Assembly: GCA_903838675.1 (NCBI GenBank)
Contig: CAILZI010000188.1
Location: 1-64,000 of the forward strand
Direction: 5' to 3'
DNA from: an uncultured Verrucomicrobiota bacterium
Lineage (GTDB): Bacteria > Verrucomicrobiota > Verrucomicrobiia > Verrucomicrobiales > Verrucomicrobiaceae
Length of the DNA stretch: 64,000 nt
In this document: piece by piece, positions 9,328-17,936 of the stretch
Layout of the letters: every line of letters starts with the position of its first letter
How positions within the stretch are numbered: position 1 is the first letter of the stretch
Program-made: the position numbers and the translations under genes
The notes under the pieces: generated by a model
What the model was told of the DNA's origin: nothing
Database searches by the model: none
Seen by the model: only the letters and a program-made list of their open reading frames with translations

Positions 9328-12267
9328 ATGCGCCTGCTCGCCTTCCTTTTCCTTTCCACCGCCGTCTTTGCCCAGACCGAGGCGGATTTCATCACGGCCC
9401 CCCGCCAGCTCACCTTCGAGGGCAAACGCTCCGGGGAGGGCTACTTCTCTGCCGATGGCAAGAAGATGATCTTCCAGTCCGAGCGCGAGGAGGGGAACCC
9501 GTTTTACCAAATCTACCTCATGGATCTCGAAACGGGCGACCAAGAGCGCATCTCACCCGGCATGGGCAAGACGACCTGCGCGTGGATCCATCCCGACGGC
9601 AAACGCGTCATGTTCGCCTCCACCCACACCGACCCTGACTCGAAAAAACTGCAGGCCGCTGAGTATGAAGAGCGCAAGAACTCCAAAGTGCGCCGCTACT
9701 CGTGGGACTACGACGAGCACTACGACATCTGGGAATACTCGCTAGTGGACAAGTCGCTCAAAAACCTTACACACACTCGCGGCTACGATGCCGAGGGCGA
9801 CTACTCCCCCGATGGCAAAAAGATCGTCTTCGCCAGCAACCGCCAGGCTTATGAGGGCAAGCTCAGCAAAGATGACGAGGAGCGCTTCAAGCTCGACAAA
9901 CAGTACTTCATGGAAATCTACACCGCCGATGCCGACGGCTCGAACGTGAAGCGCCTCACTGACGCCCCCGGCTACGACGGCGGCCCCTTCTTCAGTGCCG
10001 ATGGCAAACGCATCTGCTGGCGCCGCTTCACTCCAAAGGGCGATGTGGCCGAAGTCTGGACCATGAATGCCGACGGCAGCGAGCAAAAACCCATCACCAA
10101 GCTCGGCGCGATGAGCTGGGCCCCCTATTTCCACTCCAGCGGCGACTACCTGATCTTCACCACGAACCTCAACGGTTTCGCCAATTTTGAACTCTACATC
10201 GTCGATGCCGCAGGCAAGCACGACCCCGTGCGCGTGACCACCACAGACGGCTTCGATGGCCTCCCTGTCTTCTCGCCGGATGGCAAAAAACTCTCCTGGA
10301 CCAGCGGCCGCGGGGCAGGAGGCGCTTCGCAGATTTACCTCGCCGACTGGAATCACGAGCACGCACTCACCGTGCTCGGCCTCAAGACCGATCCGCAGGC
10401 AGTTGCCGCCAAGACTCCAGAACCCGACTTCTCAGCCACCGCCGCTGAAATCCGCCCCGAAGACATGAAGCAGCAGGTCACCTACCTCGCCAGCGATGCC
10501 CTCGGCGGCCGCCTCACCGGCACCGAAGGTGAAAAACTCGCCACCCAGTATGTCGCAGACGTCTTCCAGAAGATCGGCCTCGCGCCGTTCGGCGATGACG
10601 ATACCTATTTCGACAACTTTGACTTCACCGCAGGTGTCGCGCTGGGGCAGGGCAATACCTTGAGCCTGTTTGACGCCAAAACGCAAGATGACGGGTTTGC
10701 ATGGAAGGCTGATGTGGACTGGAAACCTCTCTCCTTCTCTCAAAACGGCGAGGTGAAAGCCGCAGGCATCGTGTTCGCCGGTTACGGCATCGAAACTCCC
10801 GACGAAGCCACCGGCACTGATGGCAAAAAAATTGAAACCTACAGCAGCTACGCCCACCTCGATGTGAAGGACAAATGGGTGCTCGTCTTCCGCTACCTGC
10901 CTGAAGGCATCACGCAGGAACGCCGCAACGATCTCAGCCGCTACTCCAGCCTGCGCTACAAGGCGCTCACTGCACGCCAGAAAGGCGCGCGCGGTCTCAT
11001 CGTCGTCAGCGGTCCCAATTCCAAAGTGGTTCAGCAGCTCTCACCGCTCACGTTTGATGCCTCACTCGCCACCAGCGGCATTGCAGCCATCAGCATCACC
11101 GATGCAGTGGGCGACAAGCTGCTCGCCAGCGCGGGCAAGAACCTAAAGGAGCTTCAGGACAAGCTCGACAACGGCGATCTCATGGGCGGCATCGACTGCA
11201 AAGGCCTCACGCTCTCTGCAAACATCGTCATCCAACAGGAGAAGAAAAAAGGCCGCAACGTCCTAGGCGTGCTGCCCTACGGCGACAAGCCCGATCCTCA
11301 CGTCGCTCCGCTCATCGTCTGCGCCCATGTCGATCACCTCGGCAGCAGCGGCGGCTCCAATTCACGCGCCAAGGGCGATGAAGTAAACAAGATCCACCAC
11401 GGTGCCGATGACAACGCCTCCGGCACCTCCGGCGTGCTTGAAATCGCCCAGTGGCTGGCCGATTTAAAAAAGCAGGGCAAGCTCGCCTTGAAGCGCGACA
11501 TCATCTTCGCCGCCTGGAGTGGTGAGGAACTCGGCCTTCTCGGCAGCAATCACTTCGTCGAAGCCTACGCCAAAATGATCAAGGGCGATCCGAACGCGAA
11601 ACTCACCGGCATGTTCGCCGCCTGCCTGAACATGGACATGATCGGTCGCTTTCAGAAGACCCTCGTCATGCAGGGACTTGGCAGCAGTTCCATTTGGGCC
11701 AAGGAAATCGAAAAACGCAACGCCCCCATCGGCCTGCCCATCACCACACAAAACGACGCCCACCTCCCCACCGACAGCACCGCGTTTTATCTGCGCGGCA
11801 TCCCCACGCTGAACGCCTTCACCGGTTCCCACGCCGACTACCACATGCCCAGCGATACCGCCGACAAGATCGACTACGTCAACGCTGCCAAGATCGCCAA
11901 GCTCATCGGGCTCATAGCTCGCGGCATTGCCACGACCGATCCCGCGCCTGACTACGTCGCCATGGAGGCCCCGAAAAACCAGGGCGTCCGCACCGGCCTC
12001 CGCGCCTACCTCGGCACCATTCCCGATTACGCCCAGGGCGACATGAAAGGCGTCAAACTCAGCGGCGTCTCCCCCATCGGCCCCGCTGCTAAAGCCGGCG
12101 TCAAAGCCGGCGACATCATCATCAAACTCGGCGGCAAAGAAATCACCAACATCTACGACTACACCTACGTCATGGGCGATCTCAAGATCGGCAAGGAAAC
12201 CACCATCAGCGTCCAGCGCGAAGGCAAAGAAGTGGAGATGAAGATCACGCCGGGGTCGCGTGATTGA
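9328..12267 (+). CDS. Secreted PD40 beta-propeller / M28 metallopeptidase / PDZ protein
   Basis: The start is set at ATG 9328 (MRLLAFLFLSTAVFAQ, signal peptide), 18 codons into the track ORF, giving 979 aa. The N-terminal part (about 25-340) has repeated TolB/PD40-type blades such as YSPDGKKIVFASNR, FSADGKRICW and FSPDGKKLSWTSG. A PA-like insert (about 480-600) and an M28 aminopeptidase domain follow, with the expected zinc ligands: HVDHLG, HGADDNASGTSG, SGEELGLLG, and a late His in GSHADYHMPSD. The C-terminus is a PDZ domain (VSPIGPAAKAGVKAGDIIIKLGGKEI). It probably degrades peptides in the periplasm or outside the cell. Its stop is followed by a small hairpin and purD on the same strand. 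Confidence 0.9.
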   Translation: MRLLAFLFLSTAVFAQTEADFITAPRQLTFEGKRSGEGYFSADGKKMIFQSEREEGNPFYQIYLMDLETGDQERISPGMGKTTCAWIHPDGKRVMFASTHTDPDSKKLQAAEYEERKNSKVRRYSWDYDEHYDIWEYSLVDKSLKNLTHTRGYDAEGDYSPDGKKIVFASNRQAYEGKLSKDDEERFKLDKQYFMEIYTADADGSNVKRLTDAPGYDGGPFFSADGKRICWRRFTPKGDVAEVWTMNADGSEQKPITKLGAMSWAPYFHSSGDYLIFTTNLNGFANFELYIVDAAGKHDPVRVTTTDGFDGLPVFSPDGKKLSWTSGRGAGGASQIYLADWNHEHALTVLGLKTDPQAVAAKTPEPDFSATAAEIRPEDMKQQVTYLASDALGGRLTGTEGEKLATQYVADVFQKIGLAPFGDDDTYFDNFDFTAGVALGQGNTLSLFDAKTQDDGFAWKADVDWKPLSFSQNGEVKAAGIVFAGYGIETPDEATGTDGKKIETYSSYAHLDVKDKWVLVFRYLPEGITQERRNDLSRYSSLRYKALTARQKGARGLIVVSGPNSKVVQQLSPLTFDASLATSGIAAISITDAVGDKLLASAGKNLKELQDKLDNGDLMGGIDCKGLTLSANIVIQQEKKKGRNVLGVLPYGDKPDPHVAPLIVCAHVDHLGSSGGSNSRAKGDEVNKIHHGADDNASGTSGVLEIAQWLADLKKQGKLALKRDIIFAAWSGEELGLLGSNHFVEAYAKMIKGDPNAKLTGMFAACLNMDMIGRFQKTLVMQGLGSSSIWAKEIEKRNAPIGLPITTQNDAHLPTDSTAFYLRGIPTLNAFTGSHADYHMPSDTADKIDYVNAAKIAKLIGLIARGIATTDPAPDYVAMEAPKNQGVRTGLRAYLGTIPDYAQGDMKGVKLSGVSPIGPAAKAGVKAGDIIIKLGGKEITNIYDYTYVMGDLKIGKETTISVQREGKEVEMKITPGSRD

Positions 12268-12280
12268 CCTCCATAGGAGG
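12268..12280 (+). promoter_or_regulatory. CCTCC-ATA-GGAGG hairpin before purD
   Basis: Directly after the M28 peptidase stop codon, CCTCC pairs with GGAGG across a 3-nt loop. GGAGG is a perfect Shine-Dalgarno core but lies about 40 nt upstream of the purD ATG, too far for that start. It may be chance, a weak 3' structure, or a site for an upstream GTG start (12260) that would make PurD 20 residues longer. Confidence 0.25.
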
Positions 12281-12319
12281 CTTGCGCTGCTGGCGCGACT
12301 CGCTAACCATCCCGGCCCC

Positions 12320-13570
12320 ATGAAAATCCTTGTTACTGGCAAAGGCGGCCGTGAACACGCGCTCATCACCGCACTCAGCGAATCCCCGCAAAAGCACGAA
12401 CTCTTCGCGTATCCGGGCAGCGATGCCATCGCGGCGCTGGCGACTCGTGTGGATGTGGCAGGACTGCCAGAACTGATCACCTGGATGAAGCAGAACAGCA
12501 TCGATCTCTGCATGGCGGGTGAAGAAGCGCTGCTGGTGAAAGACACCGGCCTGTCCAACCTCTGCGCCGAGGCAGGCATCCCATGCTGGGGACCACGAAA
12601 GGAGATCGCGCAGCTGGAGGCTTCGAAGACCTTCGCGAAGAAGTTTTTAAAGCGTCACGGCATCCCGACAGCCGATTTCACCATCTGCACCACCGCAGCC
12701 GAAGCTAAGGCTGCCCTCACGGAGTTCCCCATCGTGCTCAAGTTCGATGGCCTCGCCGCTGGCAAAGGCGTCGCCGTCTGCACCTCCAAAGACGAGGCCG
12801 AAGCGTTCGTCGACGACGTGATGGAAAAGCGCTGTTTCGGCGCGGGCGACCTGTTGGTCGAAAAATGCCTCATCGGACCGGAGATCTCAGTCTTCGCTTC
12901 CGTATGCGATGATAAATACCAAATCCTCATGCCCGCGCGCGATTACAAACGCATTCGCGACAACGACCAGGGACCGAATACAGGCGGCATGGGTGCCGTA
13001 GCCTCTCTGGAGCTCGCAGACCCTGCATTGATGCAGCGCATCGAGCGCGAGATCGTGCAGCCCACCGTACAGGGCATCTTGAAGGACGGTCTGAAATATC
13101 GCGGCTTCCTCTATTTCGGCCTCATGCTCACACCCAACGGACCACAGGTGATCGAGTACAATTGCCGCTTCGGCGACCCAGAAGCCGAGGCCGTGCTGCC
13201 CATGCTGCGCGGAGATTTCGCCAGCTACGCGTTTGAAGCGGCGAAGGGAAATCTTCAGCCGGACCTGATTCAATTCGCACCCGGATGGAGCATCTGCCTC
13301 ATCAGCGCCAGCGCTGGTTATCCCGCCTCATCGCACAGCGGTGATGTGATCTCCGGCCTGGAAGCCATGAGCGGAGCGCGCGTGTACCACTGCGGCACGA
13401 AGCAGAATGCCAGCGGCCAATTTGAAACCAACGGTGGCCGTGTGTTCGCCGTCGTGGCTCAAGGTGCAACACGTGTCGAAGCACGGGAGAAGGCCTATGC
13501 CGAGAGCGCCAAGATTACTTTCGACGGCCTGCAGCGTCGTTCGGACATTGGTAAAATGCACTTTGAATGA
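12320..13570 (+). CDS. purD: Phosphoribosylamine-glycine ligase (GAR synthetase)
   Basis: The enzyme joins 5-phosphoribosylamine and glycine with ATP, the second step of de novo purine synthesis in the cytoplasm. The start is the ATG at 12320 (MKILVTGKGGREHAL), the classic PurD N-terminus, not the GTG at 12260; this gives 416 aa, normal for the family. The ATP-grasp signatures are present: VLKFDGLAAGKGVAVC, DNDQGPNTGGMGA and EYNCRFGDPEAEAVLPML. The C-terminal domain is intact (GGRVFAVVAQGAT). It sits alone, without other pur genes, after the M28 peptidase gene and convergent with the DUF362 gene. Confidence 0.97.
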   Translation: MKILVTGKGGREHALITALSESPQKHELFAYPGSDAIAALATRVDVAGLPELITWMKQNSIDLCMAGEEALLVKDTGLSNLCAEAGIPCWGPRKEIAQLEASKTFAKKFLKRHGIPTADFTICTTAAEAKAALTEFPIVLKFDGLAAGKGVAVCTSKDEAEAFVDDVMEKRCFGAGDLLVEKCLIGPEISVFASVCDDKYQILMPARDYKRIRDNDQGPNTGGMGAVASLELADPALMQRIEREIVQPTVQGILKDGLKYRGFLYFGLMLTPNGPQVIEYNCRFGDPEAEAVLPMLRGDFASYAFEAAKGNLQPDLIQFAPGWSICLISASAGYPASSHSGDVISGLEAMSGARVYHCGTKQNASGQFETNGGRVFAVVAQGATRVEAREKAYAESAKITFDGLQRRSDIGKMHFE

Positions 13571-13590
13571 GATAGCGAGCCCGAAAGGGA

Positions 13591-15003
13591 TCAGCGTTTC
13601 CCCATCTTTGCCAGCCGCTCATCACTCTCCAGATGTCCGGACCAGCCAAAGTGGCACTGAAATTCAAAACAGTCCTTCATCTGCTCAAAGGGGCCAGTCC
13701 ATTCGGTCTTGTTTGAGGCGACAGTGATATCTGAGGGCGCAAAGCCCGTGATGGGGAGGCGCTGGATGGCGAAGGCATCGTTGAGCAGTCGCGTCTTTTT
13801 CCAGTTGAGACCCATCAGTTGGGCGCTGACGCAATCAACAGCCACGGGATGTGTTCCCGCGAGGATGACGCCGCTTGCCACAGGATCGCAAGACATGGGG
13901 CCGTCGCCGTCGCCGCCGATGATTCCATCGACGATAGTCAGGTAGCGCAGCGGCTTCTCACGCCGTACACCGCGTCCGTCGAAGTAGAAGAAGCACTTGT
14001 GCAGATCCAGGATCATGCGCCAGGCCGTATTGTTGCCGTGCCAGTTGCCGGAGCGCACCACCTCCTTCGTGTCGCCAAACACCATGCGGCCGAGCTTTTT
14101 CAGCGGTACGAAAAGCTTGGAGAGAAAGAAACGGCCAAAGAGGATCTTCTTCGCATTTCGCATCAGCGTACCTTCAAGTGCGCGCTTGGCAGAGGACTCG
14201 GCAAACTGGTCTCCACCTTCCGCAGGCGTGCCCTCCGTATGGCGAGGCAGCCAGTTGGTGCGCGGCGTCGTGCCCACCAGATTTTTCAGCGCCACCGTGA
14301 GCCCGACTTTTTTGTGAGTCTTGAGCTTCGGCACATTGATCAGCACGTCCGCGTTCATCGGCGTGCGGCAAATGCGGTATTCGTGATGCGGGTCCGTGTG
14401 CTGGCGGTTCGTTGTGGCGAAGTCAAAGGAGGCCCCGTAGAGCTTGCCGAGGCCAGGATGGCCGAGGAATTCGCTGTCCGCATCCAGATGGATGTCCACC
14501 GCGCCAGAGGGATCACTCGGCAGTTCCCGTTTGGCAATGGTGACACCATCATCAATCGTCCATTCCTCACAGCGCATGTCGAAGAGCAGAAAGGCGATCC
14601 CTGGAAACTCCTTCGTGAGATCCGTAATGAGATCGTCCAGGCGATGCAGTCGGCGGATGGTGGCAAAGGAAGAATCGCTCTGCGGCGCATCACACAGAGT
14701 GACTGAGCCATGGCCTTGGAGCTTGCGCGCAGACCAGCGGGCGACCTCACGCACGACGGTGGGATGCGTGATGATCGTTAGCCAGCCATTTTCATCCTCC
14801 GGTTTGCTGGCGTTGTGCTCCTTGACCCAGTTCGGCTTTATGACGACACGGTCGCCGGGCGTGATGAAGTCGGTGGCGAGTTCGAGCGCGTTGATGGCAG
14901 CCTCAATCTGCTGACGCAGGGCGTCGGCATCATCGTAGCTGGCCTTGCCGCTGAAGACGGAGACTTTGGGGGCACCGAACGAGGAAGGGAAGGGCGTGTT
15001 CAC
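13591..15003 (-). CDS. DUF362 domain protein
   Basis: This 470-aa protein has the DUF362 signatures: DRVVIKPNWV near the N-terminus, ADVLINVPKLKTHKKVGLTVALKNLVGTTPR in the middle, and LTIVDGIIGGDGDGPMSCDPVASGVILAGTHPVAVDCVSAQLMG near the C-terminus. DUF362 proteins are widespread and their biochemical role is not well settled; some carry ferredoxin domains. No 4Fe-4S cysteine motif is seen here, and there is no signal peptide. The gene is convergent with purD (20 bases apart) and divergent from the M23 peptidase gene. Confidence 0.85.
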   Translation of the reverse strand: MNTPFPSSFGAPKVSVFSGKASYDDADALRQQIEAAINALELATDFITPGDRVVIKPNWVKEHNASKPEDENGWLTIITHPTVVREVARWSARKLQGHGSVTLCDAPQSDSSFATIRRLHRLDDLITDLTKEFPGIAFLLFDMRCEEWTIDDGVTIAKRELPSDPSGAVDIHLDADSEFLGHPGLGKLYGASFDFATTNRQHTDPHHEYRICRTPMNADVLINVPKLKTHKKVGLTVALKNLVGTTPRTNWLPRHTEGTPAEGGDQFAESSAKRALEGTLMRNAKKILFGRFFLSKLFVPLKKLGRMVFGDTKEVVRSGNWHGNNTAWRMILDLHKCFFYFDGRGVRREKPLRYLTIVDGIIGGDGDGPMSCDPVASGVILAGTHPVAVDCVSAQLMGLNWKKTRLLNDAFAIQRLPITGFAPSDITVASNKTEWTGPFEQMKDCFEFQCHFGWSGHLESDERLAKMGKR

Positions 15004-15071
15004 AGGAATGCGGGCTATTTAAGGTCGGCACGTTCCCTTTGCAACGCTCCCGCAACCCTCGAATCTCAGGC

Positions 15072-15746
15072 ATGCAGAATTGGGTGCGGATCTTTTGCGT
15101 GCTTTTGACCCTCGCCCTCATGGCGGCAGTGGGCGGCGTGATCTGGCAGCGAGTCGAGAGAATGCCCAAGCCCAAGCCGCTTGATCCCGCGTTCATTCGG
15201 CTGACACCACTTGAAGTGATGACACTGCCGTTGGCGACACGGTTTGACATGCCGATGGGTTCTGAACACGGTGCATTAACCTACAATGCCCGGCCTTATC
15301 GTGTCCAGCGGCATCTCGGTGATGATTTGAATGGTATCGGCGGCGGAAACTCCGATTTAGGCGATGCCGTTTATGCCGCAGGTGCCGGGCGTGTGGTTTA
15401 TGCGGGCAGTCCTGGTCCAGGCTGGGGTAAAATGATTCTCATCGCCCATCGCCTGCCTGATGGAGACGAACTCGGTCCCGTGGTCCAGACGATGTATGCC
15501 CATTTGGAGTCGATCCGGGTTCAGTCTGGGCAAGAGGTGCAGAGAGGTCAGAAGATTGGCGCGGTGGGAACGGCAGAAGGTGCCTATTTGGCACATTTAC
15601 ATTTCGAAATTCGGCTTGGTCCCTACATAAATCCTGGCCAAGGTTATGCTGATACACCTCTGAATCGCGTCTCACCTGAGCTCTTCATCAAAGCACACTG
15701 CGGTGCTGATGCAGATATATTGAACCCGGCGCCCAGAAAAGACTGA
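15072..15746 (+). CDS. M23 (LytM-type) peptidase, membrane-anchored
   Basis: An N-terminal hydrophobic segment (VRIFCVLLTLALMAAVGGVIW) anchors or exports the protein. The C-terminal half is a LytM/M23 domain with the zinc signatures HLGDDLNG (H-x3-D) and HLHFEIR (HxH), typical of peptidoglycan endopeptidases. A lysostaphin-like turn, GDAVYAAGAGRVVYAGSPGPGWGKMILIAH, is also present. The ATG at 15072 is preferred to the track start at 15039 because it puts the hydrophobic segment at the N-terminus. At about 224 aa it is a compact member that probably trims cell-wall cross-links. It is divergent from the DUF362 gene. Confidence 0.88.
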   Translation: MQNWVRIFCVLLTLALMAAVGGVIWQRVERMPKPKPLDPAFIRLTPLEVMTLPLATRFDMPMGSEHGALTYNARPYRVQRHLGDDLNGIGGGNSDLGDAVYAAGAGRVVYAGSPGPGWGKMILIAHRLPDGDELGPVVQTMYAHLESIRVQSGQEVQRGQKIGAVGTAEGAYLAHLHFEIRLGPYINPGQGYADTPLNRVSPELFIKAHCGADADILNPAPRKD

Positions 15747-15814
15747 AAAAAACCGCAAAAGATGATTTGAAGGAAGACCATTTGAATCCGTCATTCATAT
15801 AGCCCCTTCCACTC

Positions 15815-16390
15815 ATGCGTTTGATTTCCGTATTTTGCTGTCTGCTTGTCCTGGTGACTTCACTAGGACTGGCTCAGCCAGTGAAATCGACCCCTGTCCA
15901 GATCAACTGCGAAACGCTTTGCGGAGAGTTGTTTACCTCAATTCGGATGGAGCCTGACAAGCTGGTGATGAGGCTTGAGGAGGCTCTGGTCATCCATCAA
16001 TCCTGCGCCGCTGAGATTGTGACTGCGGCCATTGATGCGGTAAATGCGGAACCGGGGCAGGTGCGCAAGATTGTGGACACGGCCATGGAGCTCGCACCAG
16101 CTCATGCGGCTACGATTGCGTCGGCGGTGAAACACTACACCGCCCCGGTGGTCGTTGCCGCCGCCGAAGAGCAGGTGGAGGTGCGCCGCGCTGTCCTGCC
16201 GGATGCGCTTCCTCCCAAACCGATGGCGGGAGAGGAAGTAAAACGGGCGGAGCTTCCACTGCAAACTCGCAGCATCCCCATCGTCGAAGTGCGTCGTGCA
16301 GAACCGGTGGCTTCTGTGGAGATCCAAGTGCAGGAGCCTGAGCCATCCCTGAAACTGATGGATGTGCCCAAGGCAAAACCGATGAAGTAA
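15815..16390 (+). CDS. Small secreted protein, function unknown
   Basis: This 191-aa protein starts with a good signal peptide (MRLISVFCCLLVLVTSLGLAQP). The middle (about 35-110) is predicted helical, with two cysteines (CETLCGEL) and a third in HQSCAAEIV. The C-terminal third is Pro/Glu/Val-rich and contains a loose repeat of VEVRRA-type units (VEVRRAVLP, VKRAELP, VEVRRAEPV). I do not recognise the family. It lies 68 bases after the M23 peptidase gene on the same strand and could be cotranscribed with it. The signal peptide and plausible helical core support a real gene. Confidence 0.7.
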   Translation: MRLISVFCCLLVLVTSLGLAQPVKSTPVQINCETLCGELFTSIRMEPDKLVMRLEEALVIHQSCAAEIVTAAIDAVNAEPGQVRKIVDTAMELAPAHAATIASAVKHYTAPVVVAAAEEQVEVRRAVLPDALPPKPMAGEEVKRAELPLQTRSIPIVEVRRAEPVASVEIQVQEPEPSLKLMDVPKAKPMK

Positions 16391-16409
16391 GATTGGATGT
16401 AAGGTCCTG

Positions 16410-17917
16410 CTACTTCGCTGGGATTTCGTTCAGCGTGTAATAGCCTACTTTGTGCAGCAGCGGAAGTTTCTCGGTGCTACGAACGCCGTCGAGATGCAGC
16501 TCGTGGATATGGCCTTTCGTGAGCGGTGAGATCGTCAGGCGCACGGATTTTCCGTCTGCGGCAACTGTGGCTGCGGAGATCTTCGGCAGGACTTCCGAGA
16601 CTTCATCGCCACCGTACTGCTCACGATATGCATAGGTGAATTCACGCATGCTGTAGCTCTTCACATCACCGGCGGCAGCAGGATCAACGGGCTGTGTAAA
16701 AGTGACCTCAAAGCCATCTGGCTTCGCATGCATTTCATGTACTTCGAATGGGGGCCTGCCGGTCCATTCGCATTTCTCAAAGCAGAAAGGCTTCCCACCG
16801 CGTGCGCCCCAGCCACGGTCGCTGCCGCCCACGAAGACACGGCCTTCTTCATCCATGCGTCCTCCAATGATACCGCTGGCAAAGCCGCTGCGGAAGGGAA
16901 TGACAACACCCTGCTTGATGCCGTTGACGGTTTCGAGATAGACGCGGCTGAGATTGCTGTGGCTTTGGTCCGCCACAAAGAGCTGCTTGCTGAAGGGACC
17001 AAATTTGCCCGCGCTGAGATCGCAGATGATCGCGCTGGCAGAGTTGCCGATTTTTCCATGCACGAGATAAACGGCAGGCGGCAGGAGCTGCTTGATGCGT
17101 TCACGCTCTGTCACCATGCGGTCAGGGTCTCCTCTCTCGCGTTTGTCTTTGCGGCCTTTGTCGCCTTGGAATGCCTCAGGAAGCGGATCGATCGGACGCG
17201 GCCCCATGTTGGGTGCGAGGTCGTACCAGATATTGCCACCGGGGTGCCCTTGGAAAGAACCAGGAACAAGATGCTGCAGCGTGCAGGAGCCATGCCACGG
17301 GCCTTGGTTGTCGCAGTAGTAGGCTTCGCCATCCGCATCGAAACCGATTCCTCCTGGGCTGCGAATCCCGGAGCAGGTGGGAACCATGGTGCCGTCGGGT
17401 TTGATGCGCAGCGCCCAGCTGCGAAACGGCACAGCGCTGCTGAAGGAACCCGTCAGACAGAGCGTCACCCAAAGATCGCCTGCTTTGTCAAAACGACTGC
17501 CGATGGCATACTCATGGTAGTCACCGGAGACACCCCAGCTGTCGTTCACATTTTCAAAGACATCGGCACGACCATCGTTGTCAGTGTCTTTGAGGCGCGT
17601 GATCTCATAGCGCGTGGTGGCGTAGAGATTCTTGTCCTCGGATTGTAGGCGATGCCCAGCACCTCATGCAGACCTGAGGCAAAGAGCTTGTAGCTCACGT
17701 TGGAGGCATCATTGCTCCCAGCACCGCTGACGATCCAGATCTCACCACGGCGGGTGCCAAGTGCGAGTTTGCCATCCGGCATCAAGTCGATGGAGCCGAC
17801 CTCCATCGCGGTCTCCTTGGGTGTGGCAAAGGTGGTTATCTTGTAAAAATCAGCTTCGACAGGATCAGCGGCAAACAGCTGAGAGCAGAGCAGGGAAAGA
17901 AGAAGAATGCGTTTCAT
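16410..17917 (-). pseudogene. PVC-type glucose/sorbosone dehydrogenase-like protein, frameshifted
   Basis: Two ORFs form one gene. The first (ATG 17917, MKRILLLSLLCSQLFAADP signal peptide) runs through GEIWIVSGAG...HEVLGIAYNP, then turns into nonsense (RTRISTPPRAMRS). The correct continuation lies one frame over: EDKNLYATTRYEITRLKDTDNDGRADVFENV, running into the 379-aa ORF (NDSWGVSGDYHEYAIGS ... SPGGIGFDADGEAYYCDNQGPW). Losing one base at the CC/GAG junction (17640-17641, where a Pro codon is one base short) explains the break. Intact, it would be a secreted propeller protein of about 500 aa in the membrane-bound dehydrogenase family, with a DTDNDGRAD calcium-type loop but no cytochrome domain. 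It follows the cupredoxin gene by about 20 bases, an apparent two-gene operon. A sequencing error is possible. Confidence 0.8.
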
Positions 17918-17936
17918 GGCAGAGCGTAGCAATAGA

